DNA of 64,000 nucleotides, taken from positions 49,347,992 to 49,411,991 of the forward strand of contig NC_053142.1 of assembly GCF_016808335.1 (NCBI RefSeq). Direction: 5' to 3'. The notes under the pieces were generated by a model, which was not told where the DNA came from, did no database searches, and saw only the letters and a program-made list of their open reading frames with translations. The translations under genes and the position numbers were made by a program. This DNA is from Panicum virgatum (taxonomy: Eukaryota > Streptophyta > Magnoliopsida > Poales > Poaceae). Each line of letters begins with the position of its first letter. Position 1 is the stretch's first letter. Shown here piece after piece: positions 34,262 through 45,388 of this stretch.

Positions 34262-35314
34262 TGTCGGTACCCTGTAGCAGGGGTACCCACTCTTACCGTA
34301 GCAAGATAGGACCCTCGTAGTTATCCGTAACTACGCGTAAGGACGGAGTAGCCAGGCTCCACCGGACAGGCTCTTCCCTCACCAGGCCAACGACCCCGGA
34401 CCCGTTCCCCGCCTGGGGATCGGTCCGGAGACGCCACGTGTCTCTAAGGGATGGAAGCTCCGAGCTGACAGCCAGGCCTCGGACCCCCCATAGGGGTCCG
34501 GGGCCTCCTGCGCCGTCCGGACCCCCCCTTACCGTGCGGAGGTCCGGAGACGCCACGTGTCCCGGGGGCACGGGCGCGGGCTCATGCGCGAGTCCTCCGC
34601 AAGGGGGACTCGCCCACCCACCATATTTAATGCGGATGGTTGACGCATGCTCTGCCGCCGACGCACGCGGGACAGCCTTTGACAGGCCCTGCTGTGCACC
34701 GCGTATTACCAAGGTGCACAGTGCAGCCGCCTGTGCCGCGCCCGCGCAGAGCCCGTCAGCCGCATTAAATGGATACGACGGCATGGCACCTTTCCATCAT
34801 GCCGCCTACGCCGCTCCCTACACAGCCGTTCAGCTACGTGACAGGCGACGCCGCTGGCTACGACGGGCACCGTTCCGACAAGACAGCGCCTAGACATGCT
34901 GAACGGGGGACTCCAAGAGCAGGCAAAGATATCCAGAGAAAGATCTCCTTTGCCTGCAACGCCATAATGATGAACAGTACTATATTTTGTACCGCATCGC
35001 TGGGCCCACTTGTCGGGGTCCCGGCAGCCATGTACGCGCCTCCCTTGAGATATAAAAGGGAGGCACTCGCTGTGTACAGGACAGCTCCAGACAGACTCAA
35101 GCTCTTACAACCTTCTCACTCTCGTGGGAAGGCAATACAACACACAGTGGACGTAGGGTATTACGCTCCGGCGGCCCGAACCACTCTAAATCCTGCGGTG
35201 TTCATCGTGTTCTTGAGTGAGATCGATCTAAGACCAGCTAACCACCGAGTACACACCCTCAGGGCTAGGGCGGGTGCCATCCGCCACCCGGCTGTGGTTT
35301 GCAGCACCACGACA
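34262..35314 (+). repeat. 5' LTR of the Tat-like element
   Basis: 1053 bases, TGTCGG..CGACA, TATA box TATAAAAG at 35051-35058. About 16 substitutions separate it from the 3' LTR (14 of them transitions), roughly 1.5%. Confidence 0.95.
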
Positions 35315-35371
35315 TTTGGCGCGCCAGGTAGGGGCCTTTAGCTGGTCGCAGTTCATCTCTTCTTCGTCCCC

Positions 35372-38300
35372 ATGGTTCGCGTGGACGACGTGGAGATGAC
35401 GGAGGGTGTGGCGTCCTCCACGCCACATGCCTCTCGTGTTCCTGCTCCAGGGGCAACTGTGCCTGCGGAGCAGCCACCGACGGCGGCAGCGCGCGCTGCT
35501 CGCCGGCAACAGTCAGGGCGCCCATCAAGGGCCCCCTCACAAGCTGCGAGCGGCGAGACGCTGGCAGCGGCTAGGGAGTTGCTTCGCAACCCCCCGGCTG
35601 AGGCAGCCTCGCCAGACGCCCTGAAGCAGTGGCGGGACGACGTTGACCGTCTCCTCCACCTGGTTCAGGCCTCCCCCTGTTCTGCAAGGACTGGGCAACG
35701 ACCTCAGCCTGGCAACGCGGTGGTACCTTACCACCAGCGTCAGGGCGGTGCGTCGGCGTCCGTGCGCTCCCCTACTGTGAGGGGTGCACGAACAGAAGAC
35801 CTGCGGGCGGAGCTCAACCGCCGGCGCGCGGGAGAGGATGCCCGCGTCTCCGTTGAGAGGGCGCGAGAGCGCCGTCTTAACATGGAGGGCCGTAACCTCA
35901 ACGCCGACTTGGACGTAGTGGCACCCAAGCCCCCGGTGAACGCCCGGATACAGCCAGGCGCACCGGTTGCTGGGGTGGGCTGCGCTGCGCTGGCGGACCA
36001 CCTCCGAGCAGTGGCATGGCCATCCAAGTTCCGCCCCCACCTGCCGGAAAAGTACGACGGTACCACTAACCCGTCGGAGTTCCTGCAGGTGTACGTTACT
36101 GCCATCACAGCAGCTGGTGGTAACGCTGCCGTCATGGCAAGCTACTTTCATGTAGCCTTGTCTGGGCCAGCCCGGACCTGGCTCATGAACCTCACACCTG
36201 GGACGATCCAGTCCTGGGAGGAGCTCTGTGCGAGGTTCACAGCGAACTTCGCCAGTGCGTACCAGCAGCATGGAGTGGAGGCACACCTCCACGCCGTGAG
36301 GCAAAAACCCGGAGAAACGCTCCGGGCCTTCATCTCGCGCTTCACCAAGGTACGGGGTACCATTCCTCGTATCTCAGATGCATCTATTATCACTGCTTTC
36401 CGCCAGGGGGTATGTGACGAGAAGATGCTCGAGAAGCTGGCGACGCACGAGGTGGACAGCGTCACTACGCTTTTCTCCTTGGCAGACAAGTGTGCCAGAG
36501 CCGTTGAGGGTCGCGCATGGCACTCAGCCCCCCAAAGCGGAGACGCCAAGGCTGGCGGCTCCAGTGCTACCGCGCAGGGTGGTGGCAAGAAGAAGAAGAA
36601 CAAAAACCGGAATCGCGGGGAACTGCAACCTGGCGGACCAGTCGTTGCAGCGGTGGCACCAGCGGCGGCGCCGGCTGCGGCAGCAGCGGCTTGGGGCCAA
36701 AATGCGCATGGCAAACGCCCTCGCCCGCAAGGTGGGAGCGGAGGTTCATGCCCAGTGCATCCCACCGCACGCCACAGCGCCGCTGACTGCCGCGAGATCC
36801 AGAAGCTCGCGAAGCAGGTCAGTGGGCGGCGTGAGCAGTCCTCCAAAGACGGCTCACCTCCTCCTCGCCAGCGGGCTAGCAAGGAGAAGGCCTCCGACAG
36901 CGGGGCCGCCGCCGGGGAGAAGGAGCTGGGGTACCAATCCCCCGCTCGAGAGCTGAAGGGCGTCTACCACGGCGACGACTCCGATTCCGACAACGGCGAC
37001 CGCCGCAAGAAGCTGTACGTAATGTACGGCGGAAGCTGGGAGCTTGTCTCCCGGCGGGACGTGAAGACCCTTCGCCGGGAGGTCCTCTCGGTGAAGCCGG
37101 GGGTCCCGAAGGCGGCGCCGCACCAGAGGTGGATGAACACCACCATCTCTTTCGGGCCATCCGACTGCCCAGAGAGTATGGCCGGAGCTGGTGTACTACC
37201 TCTAGTCACCGCTCCCGTCATATCCAACGTAAGGCTCTATCACGTGCTGATTGACGGTGGGGCAGGCCTCAATGTCATCAGCTATGCAGCGTTCAGGCAG
37301 CTGCAGATCCCGGAGTCCAAGCTGACTCCCTCTCGCCCATTCTCTGGGGTGGGCCCACACCCGGTGTTCCCTCTGGGGAGCATCACATTGCCGGTCACGT
37401 TCGGGACCGAGGAGAACTTCCGCACAGAGAGCGTTCTGTTCGATGTGGCGGAAGTAAACCTCCCGTTCAACGCCATCATTGGCCGGCCGGAGCTCTACCG
37501 CTTCATGGCCATTGCTCATTATGGGTATTTGGTCTTGAAGATGCCTTCCCCTGCCGGAGTCCTCACAGTGCAGGGCGACCGCACCGCTGCCGTCGCTGCA
37601 GTTGAGAGACTACATGCTCTGGCAGCAGAGGTTGCACGTTCCGAGGAGGATCCGTCCACCTCGCAACCTAAGGCGCCTGCAAAGGCTCCCAAGGTCCAAC
37701 CGTCCGATCCGGACCATGTTCCCGTGAAGACGGTGCAGATTGGAGCGGACTCCACCAGGACCACCCGCATCGCGGGGAACCTGGAGGAGAAATAGGAAGA
37801 CGCGCTCATCGCTTTCCTCCGGGCAAATGTCGACGTGTTCGCCTGGGAACCGTCACAGATGCCCGGGATCCCCAGGGAAGTGATCGAGCACAATCTGAGG
37901 ATCTACCCCGACGCCACGCCTGTGCGCCAGAAGCCTCGGAAGTAGTCCGTGGAGCGACAAAACTTCATCCGCGAAGAAGTCCACAAGCTCCTACATGCCG
38001 GCTTCATCGAGGAGGTCCACCACCCTGAGTGGTTGGCCAATCCGGTCGTCGTCCCAAAGGCCAACGGGAAGCTTCGGATGTGCATCGACTACACCAGCCT
38101 CAACAAGGCATGTCCTAGAGACCCCTACCCTCTTCCGCGTATCGATCAGATCGTGGACTCCACCTCCGGGTGTGACCTTTTGTCTTTCCTAGATGCATAC
38201 TCTGGTTTCCACCAGATTCAGATGTCTAGAGAGGATAGGAAGCATACTGCCTTTGTAACAGTAGATGGGCTTTATTGCTACATTGTCATGCCGTATGGTC

Positions 38301-41300
38301 TAAGGAATGCCTTACCCATGTTTGTACGAGCTATGAACAAAACCTTCTGTAATCTAATTAGAGATGTTGTTGAGGTTTATGTCGATGACATTGTGGTCAA
38401 GACTAAGGTAGGGTCAACACTAGTGGAGGACCTGTCCCTCGTCTTCGACCGGCTCCGCGCCACGCGCACGAAGCTGAATCCCGAGAAGTGCATCTTCGGT
38501 GTCTCAGCAGGGAAGCTGCTGGGTTTCCTGGTCTCACATCGAGGCATCGAGGCAAACCCAGCCAAGATCAAGGCGATCGAAGCAATGAGGCCTCCTGGCC
38601 GCATCAAGGATGTCCAGAAGCTCACTGGATCTCTCGCTGCTCTTAGTCGCTTCATATCGAGGCTAGCTGAGAGGGCCCTCCCCTTCTTCAAACTATTGAG
38701 GAGGTCCGGTCCATTTTCTTGGACCGAAGAGGCTGAACAGGCCTTCCAGGAGCTGAAGCAGCACCTCACCTCGCTGCCAGTATTGGTGGCTCCAGAACCC
38801 GGTGAGCCGTTGTTTCTGTATCTTGCTGCGTCTGCGGAGGCAGTCAGCATGGTGCTGGTCGCTGAAAGGACGGAGCAAGCTCGCCAGGGGGACACCAGGG
38901 TCTCCCCGGCCAAAGATGGTGAGCCGGACCCCGGACACGGGGGCCCGTCAGCCTCACCTCTGCCTGAAGCCCCGGACCCCGCACAAAGGGGTCCGGACGA
39001 GCCTTGTGCCAGTGGGAACCCAGAGTCACTGGGGGCCCAAGGATCTGATGTGGTGAATAAGGGCGACCCGGACCTGGTAACCAGGGCTCGGACCGTCCAA
39101 AAACCAGTTTACTACGTCAGTGAAGTCCACCACGAGGCAAAGGCCAGGTATCTTGAGACGCATAAGCTTATCTATGCGATACTTATTGCGTCCAGGAAAC
39201 TGCGCCACTACTTTCAGACACACTGAGTTGTCGTAGTGACCTCTTACCCGTTAAGAGCGATCCTGCACAACTCCAACGCCACAGGCAATATCGCCAAGTG
39301 GGCGGCAGAGCTGGCCGAGTTCCAACTGGAATTCCAGCCACGCCATGCAGTCAAGAGCCAGATCCTGGCTGATTTCATAGCAGAGTGGACTCCTTCCCCA
39401 AGTAATTCTGGGGGTCCGGTCGTCAACGCTGGTCCCCCGGAGCCGTAAATCAGGGCACCAGTCTTCACCGAGCCCCACTGGACACTCTTCTTCGACGGGT
39501 CCGCCCGCGAAAAGTGGGCCGGAGCTGGTGTGGTCCTCATCGACCCAAACGGAGATCAGCTGAAGTACATGGTGCACCTTAAGTTCAAGGCCACTAATAA
39601 CATGGGGGAGTACGAAGCTTTGATCTTTGGCCTGACACAAGCCCTCTCATTGGGGGTCCGGCAGCTCCTGGGGAAGGGGGACTCCCAGCTAATCATCAAG
39701 CAGGCCCGAGGGGATTGCAACTGCAACAATCCCCAGCTCGCGGCATACCTCATACACGTGAGGAAGCTCGAGAAGGACTTCGACGCCTTGGAACTACAAC
39801 ATGTTCCCCGCGAGCACAACTCAGCAGCAGATGATCTCTCTGCGAGAGCATCTACCTGGGCACCCGTGCCCGAGGGTGTCTTCGAAAGACGGCTACTGAG
39901 ACCTACCGCCCAGCCTGCCGACCTGAGTGAAGGGGATCAAGCTAGCACCTCAAAGCCAGCGGTCCCGGCAACACTCCTCCTGTGGTGCCCAACTTGGGCC
40001 GTGTGCCCTGTTGAGGATCCTGGTGACCTCATAGGGCCACACCCACCTACTCAGGGAGCTCCCGATGCATGGATCTCCGAGATCCAGGACTACCTGAAGG
40101 ATAACATCCTCCCAGATGACGATGTGTCCGCTGAGCGCATAGTCCGATTGGCTAAACGCTACGCGGTGGTAGAAGGGGATCTCTACCGCCGTGGCGCCAA
40201 CGGTGTCCTCATGCGGTGCATTTCCCAGGAAGAGGGCCGCGAGTTGCTCGCGGAGATCCATGGAGGTGAGCGCGGAAGTCATTCCTCCTCTCGCACGCTT
40301 GTTGGCAAGGCCTTTCGACATGGTTTCTACTGGCCGACAGCACTCCAGGATGCGGCTGAGCTGGTGAGGTCCTGCAAAGCATGCCAATTCCATGCAAAGC
40401 AAATACACACCCCGGCTCAAGCTCTGCAGATGATTCCGCCCTCATGGCCATTCGCTGTGTGGGGTGTGGATATCCTGGGACCATTCCCCCGGGCTGTTGG
40501 CGGGTACCGGTTCCTCTATGTCGCCATCGACAAGTTCACCAAGTGGCCGGAAGTTACTCCTGTGGTGAATATCACTAAGAAATCGGCAGTCACATTCCTC
40601 AGGTCCATTGTGTGCAGATTTGGCATCCCAAACCGCATTATCGCGGACAACGGGACCCAATTCAAAAGCAGGCTCTTCCAAGAGTACTGTGAGGACATTG
40701 GCATCCAGCTATGCTTCGCGTCCGTAGCACATCCTCGCAGCAATGGACAAGTTGAGAGAGCGAATGCAGAGATCCTCAGGGGACTCAAGACCCGCACCTA
40801 CAACTGCTTGAAGAAGCATGGTGCCAAATGGGTTGACGAGCTTCCATGCGTACTATGGGGCAACCGGACCACACCCAGCCGAGCCACCGGGGAGACTCCG
40901 TTCTTCCTGGTCTACGGGGCTGAAGCATGCCTTCCCCCAGAAATTCACCTGGGCTCACCACGAGTCCAGACCTTTGACGAATCCATGCAGGAGCAGCTGC
41001 GGTGCGACGACGTGGACCTCGTTGACGAGCGAAGGTGGCGAGCAGCAATCCGAAACGCACGCTACAACCAGGCGCTCCGACGCTATCATCAATGGTTCGT
41101 GCACAGCAGGGAGCTCCGGGCTGGCGACCTCGTCCTCAGACGGATCCTGAGCCGAGCAGGGCTCCACAAACTCTCCCCCAGCTGGGAGGGGCCCTTCAGG
41201 GTTACAGAGGTATGCCGGCCCGGATGCGTTCGCCTCTCCACAGAAGATGGAGTGCCGCTGCCCAACCCATGGAATATAGAGCATCTGCGTAAGTTTTACA

Positions 41301-41305
41301 CCTAG
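35372..41305 (+). pseudogene. gag-pol of the Tat-like gypsy element, four in-frame stops
   Basis: One continuous frame from ATG 35372 to TAG 41303-41305, broken by in-frame stops at 37793-37795 (TAG), 37943-37945 (TAG), 39224-39226 (TGA) and 39446-39448 (TAA). Order: Gag capsid domain (FRPHLPEKYDG.. to about 36,510), basic linker with a CPVHPTARHSAADC metal-binding-like motif, aspartic protease (LIDGGAGLN at about 37,246), reverse transcriptase (KANGKLRMCIDY, YVDDIV at about 38,380), RNase H (FFDGSA, GEYEAL), integrase with an HHCC-type finger ending CKACQ and DDE residues (GVDILGPF, IIADNGTQF, QVERAN). There is no chromodomain. All domains are present without a frameshift, so decay is by point mutation only. 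Each stop can be explained by one C-to-T change. The first stop might alternatively reflect a gag/pol boundary, but the frame continues directly. Confidence 0.9.
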
Positions 41306-42715
41306 GCAGAGCAGGGAAATAAACCTTTCCTTTGTAATAAGATAGAGTTAGCGTGCGGCCCAGAGCGGTTGGGGGCTACCCTCGTAAACCCGACCTCTGG
41401 CATCCATCGCACCACCGGCTAACGCGCGGCTCAAAGCGGTAGAGGTCCGACCTCGTAAACCCAGCCTCTGGCATCCATCGCGCAAGCCATGTACATCAAG
41501 ATTGCAAAGGAAAGATTTTCTCCTAGTTCTGTCTTTGTGTCAAAGTTAAATTACGCATTTCGATTCTCGGAGTTCTCACCTTTCTAACCCCCGCGGGAAC
41601 CTCTACTCTTGTTGCTACAACTAAAATCTGCATTGAGCTGCTGGACTGCCGTACAAATCTGGACCCTCTTGCTGCTGGAGGGGGGTCCGGACCCCTAGGG
41701 ACCTACTCTGGGGAGCGGCTACTTGTTTCCAGGGGTGGTCCGGAGCCTGTGTAGCCGCTTAGCTGGTTCCGTACCCAAAAGCCTACACACTCCACCACCC
41801 TGTAACGAGCGCTCTAGTACCTGGAGCCGGGTAATTGGGGGCCCGGACCTCATTCCAGCTCAAGAGTTGGCTTCCTAAGTCCAACACGGCATGTCCAGCT
41901 CTATATCTCAAAGGATCGAGTACAACAAAGCGACCTCACCCACTGCTGCGGAGGGTCTGGGACGCTGAAGCCAGGTCCGGAAGGATCGTGCTGTTTCCTG
42001 GAGTGGTCCGGAGCCCTGTGTAGTGCCTTAGCCTGGTTCCGTACCATAAGCCTACGCACTCCACCACTCTGAAGCAAGCACTGAACTACCTGGGCCTGTG
42101 CATCTAGAGCCCTGGACCTAGTACCAGCCTGGGATTGGTCAGGAATGAGCCCCGCGGGTCTGCTACTAAGCTATAACTTTGAAGTGGTACACAGGTTAGC
42201 GGTAGTCAGTCTCAAACCATTGAGCCTATCTGCCAGGGGGTCCGGGTATCCGCTTCAAAGCTTTCATGCAGGATAAGAGCCAGTCTCGATGGTAGACAGA
42301 CTCATAGCAACTGAGTCTCTCTCCCAGGGGGCCCGGGGCATCCGCTTTGGCCCAGACATCATGGATGAATTCTGCATGTGTCAAACAGCTAAGATGCAGT
42401 ATCGTTGCTACTATCTAAGCGAACTTGATTCTTCTATCTGTACTCCTGTATACTACACAGGGAACAAGGCGCTTGCTCGTCTTACAGGCTATGCAGCCCT
42501 ATGCCAAGGAGGTCCGGAGTATCTTCTATGACCCAGTTGGCAGACAGGTCCAAGCAACTGAACCTATCTGCCAGGGGGCCAGGGCACCGGGGTGCTACCG
42601 GGGTGCTGCATACTGCAAATCAACAACTGACAAACAGCTAAGTTGAAGTTTTTTCTACTTCAAAAAAAATTTCAGCTAGTACATAATGCAATAGGAAAAA
42701 GATACAATGCCCAGC
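41306..42715 (+). other. post-pol spacer of the Tat-like element with degenerate repeats
   Basis: Non-coding. Two close copies of a ~70-base motif (GCGGCCCAGAGCGG.., CTCGTAAACCC.., CCTCTGGCATCCATCGC) lie at 41,354-41,490. Two ~110-base diverged copies follow at about 41,720-41,830 and 41,990-42,100. Three units containing CTGAGCCTATCTGCCAGGGG-like text lie at 42,200-42,590. Related sequence recurs in the outer element near 34,190 and 61,750-61,860, inverted. Confidence 0.7.
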
Positions 42716-45388
42716 TCAAGGGTCTGCAGGCTCTCGCTTGAAGTAGGAGGCGACGAAGTCAACGACCTCCTGCACGCTGTCCCGAGCGGCGGCCTCTGTC
42801 TCCGCTACAGGGCCATCGACCACGGGCGCCAACGAGATGGTCGGGTCGTGGCTCCGGAGGTAGGTCAGGATGTGCTCCGCCACCATCCGGATCAGCTCGC
42901 GGCCCTCGGTTTCGAGCTGTCCAGCAAGGACCGGCCCCAGGCGCTGGAGCCTATCCGAAGCAGAGCTCAGCACTGGGAGCGCGTCAGCTATCGAAGCTGG
43001 CGGCTCCGCCACCTGGATTGGGCTCATCCCAAATGGCACCAGTGCGAGGCTCGCTTCGGCCGCCCAGTCAGTGATCCGCTGGGCTCCTGCGCGCTGGTCC
43101 TCCTGATGCTTTCGGACCGCCTCCAGGACCGCCTCTTGCACCCGGGTGTCCAGGGCCGCCTTCGCCACCTCCACCTCGCGAGACCTCTCCTCGAGCACGC
43201 GGGACCTTTCCTCGAGCCCGCGGGACCTTTCCTCGAGCTCGGCCTCCCTCTCTTCCGCCCGGTCCCTCAACTTCTTGAGTGACTCACGCTGGCGCCCAAG
43301 TTCTTTCTCTATGCCGGTGGCGTGAGCCTCCCGCTTGGCGAGGGACTTCCGGCTCTCCTCCAAATCCGCCTCGTCGGCGGTTAGCTGGCGGGCTCTCTCC
43401 TGCAGTTGTTCACGCCATCCCTGCAGAGTCGCAGAGAAGACGTCGAGCTCCTGCCTCCGGACCTCGAGGTCCCCGCTGCGAGCCTCCAGCTCGGACTGTT
43501 GAGCTGCGAGGTGAGCCTCGAGGTCGGACCGCTGAGCTGCGAAGCCAACAACCTCCAGGGTGAAGTCCTGCTCCCGCTGCGCCAAGGATTTCTCTCGGTT
43601 TGACACTGCGAACTCTCGGTCAAACACCTTCTTAAGGTTGGCTCGGTAGGCCTCTTGGTCCGCCTTGAGTTTTGACCGAGTTTCCGCAGCGAGGGAGGCT
43701 TCAGCCTTCGTGCGCGCTTCCAGGCGGGTGTGCCAGTCGGAGAGGCGCTGGCGCTCGCTCTCCAGGGCAGACCACTCCCGCCGGAAGGCCACCTCAGCGG
43801 AAGAGGTTGCCTCCTCGATCGACTGCCGAACCTGCAACAGCACCTGGGGAAGGGGAGTCGCATCCTCCTCCGGGAGTTGGAGCTGCAGGAGCCGCCGGCC
43901 AAAGACCACCTCCAACTCCTCCTCTGCAACCGGACCGGAGCTGGAAGTGGGGGCTTCCGCTGCGGCACTTGTCTCCGGCGCCCCCGCTGCCGTCGTGTCG
44001 GGCGCGGCTGTGCCCAGCTCCGGCGCCCCCACTGCCGCCGTGTCGGGCGCGGCCGAGCTCAACTCCGGTGCCTCCGCCGCCGCCGCGTCGGGTGCGGCCG
44101 TGCCCAGCTCCGGCGCCTCCGCCGCTGCCGCGTCGGGTGCGGCTGCGCCCAGCTCCGGTGCCTCCGCCGCCGCCGCGTCGGGTGCGGCTGCGCCCAGCAC
44201 CGGCATCTCCACCACCGCGTCGGATGCGGCAGCGCCCAGCACTGGCGCCTCCGCCGCCGCAGCGCCGGGGGCCGCCGCGCCCAGAGCTGGCGTTTCAGCC
44301 GCCGCGGCATCGGGTGCGGCAGCACCCGGCACCGGCGTCTCCACTGTCGCCGTGTCGGGCGTGGCTGCGCCCAGCACCAGCGCCCCCGTCGCCGCTGCCG
44401 CGTTGTGCGCTGCGGAGTCTAAAAATGACACGCCAGTCAGCATCATGACATATGCCACGAAGCTAGCAGCAGGTCGCCGTACCTGTGGGTACCGCATTTG
44501 CTGTCGCCGTCGCTGTCGACGCCGAGGCCGCCGACGCCTGGGCACCTGCCGATGTGCCGGCGAGGGTAGAAGAGCCGCTGGGGCGAGGAGCCCTGGTAAC
44601 AAAGCAGAAAAGTCTTCAAAAAACAAAACAGAGCACCGGCGCAAGGGAAGAGAGCAGGATGACACTAACCCAGAAGTACCGGGTACCCAGCGTCCCCGGA
44701 GCCCGGGCCTCTTTTCTTGCGGCTGCTGCTGCTGCCCTTGCAGCTGCGATGCAGGCGCAACCCGGGCTTGCTCCCGCTGCTGCTGTCCCTGTGGCTGCGG
44801 CATGGGCGCAACCCGGGGTCGCACCTGTTGCTGCTGTTGCCGCCCACGTGCCTGCTGCCGCTGCTCTTGCTGCTGCTGCTGCTGCTCTTGCTGCCGGCGG
44901 GAGGAATTCCTCGGCGGCGATGGTGGTGGTCCAGTCGCCCCAGAGGGCCCGTGAGGGCCGGCAGCCCGGGAGCTACCCTGGCCTGCACCCTCAGAAGACC
45001 TCTAGCGCTTCGCGGCGGGCTCCGAGACCAGGGTCCCGTCGCCCCGGAGTAGCCTGCGCCGGCCCGCGTCGCCCGACGATGCACTGGAGCTGCCCTGTGC
45101 CCGGCTGGAGCCGGTTGCGGCCGCGCTGCTAGCCGCGGCCTGCTTCCCCTTCGTGGTGGCGCCGGGTCCCGCAGCGCTCAGCGTGGCCTGATCCCCGGAT
45201 GCACCAGGGATCCGGAGCCCGCGGTTCGCGTCGCCTCCGGTCTGGCGTGGGGCCAGTCCCCCGTCGTCCAGAGTCGGCAAGGTTGCCAGCACCGCCACCC
45301 TCGCGGAGTCCTCGCAGAGGGGGACTACGCTCTGCGGGAGGATCAGGTTCTCCGGGATGAAGGTGTCCCCAGTCACGTGTAGCAGCAC
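42716..45388 (-). pseudogene. antisense coiled-coil accessory gene of the Tat-like element, split by the level-3 insertion
   Basis: One minus-strand frame runs from the level-3 insertion edge to the stop at 42716, with a single in-frame TAG at 45004-45002. Features in order: Ser/Ala-rich linker, Gln-rich tract, about ten Ala/Pro-rich repeats of 15 residues (AAAPDAAAAEAPELG type, about 44,400-44,000), then ~300 residues of heptad-rich coiled coil (LEERSRGLEERSRVLEERSR and similar) and a globular tail ending KREPADP. Two stretches look like introns: GTACTT..TACCAG at about 44,690-44,600 and GTACGG..TTTTAG at about 44,490-44,420. The same frame stays open on the far side of level 3 (from 59349 upward) when the insertion is left out. 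Comparable coiled-coil genes occur antisense in grass gypsy elements annotated as putative gypsy-type transposon proteins; their function is unknown. The last 11 bases of the stated range belong to level 3. Confidence 0.75.

Noticed and set aside
43665..44954. Plus-strand frame of 429 codons opposite the coiled-coil gene
   Set aside because: It mirrors the repeat-rich antisense gene; its translation is Ala/Ser/Cys-rich low complexity, while the minus frame gives a coherent coiled coil.
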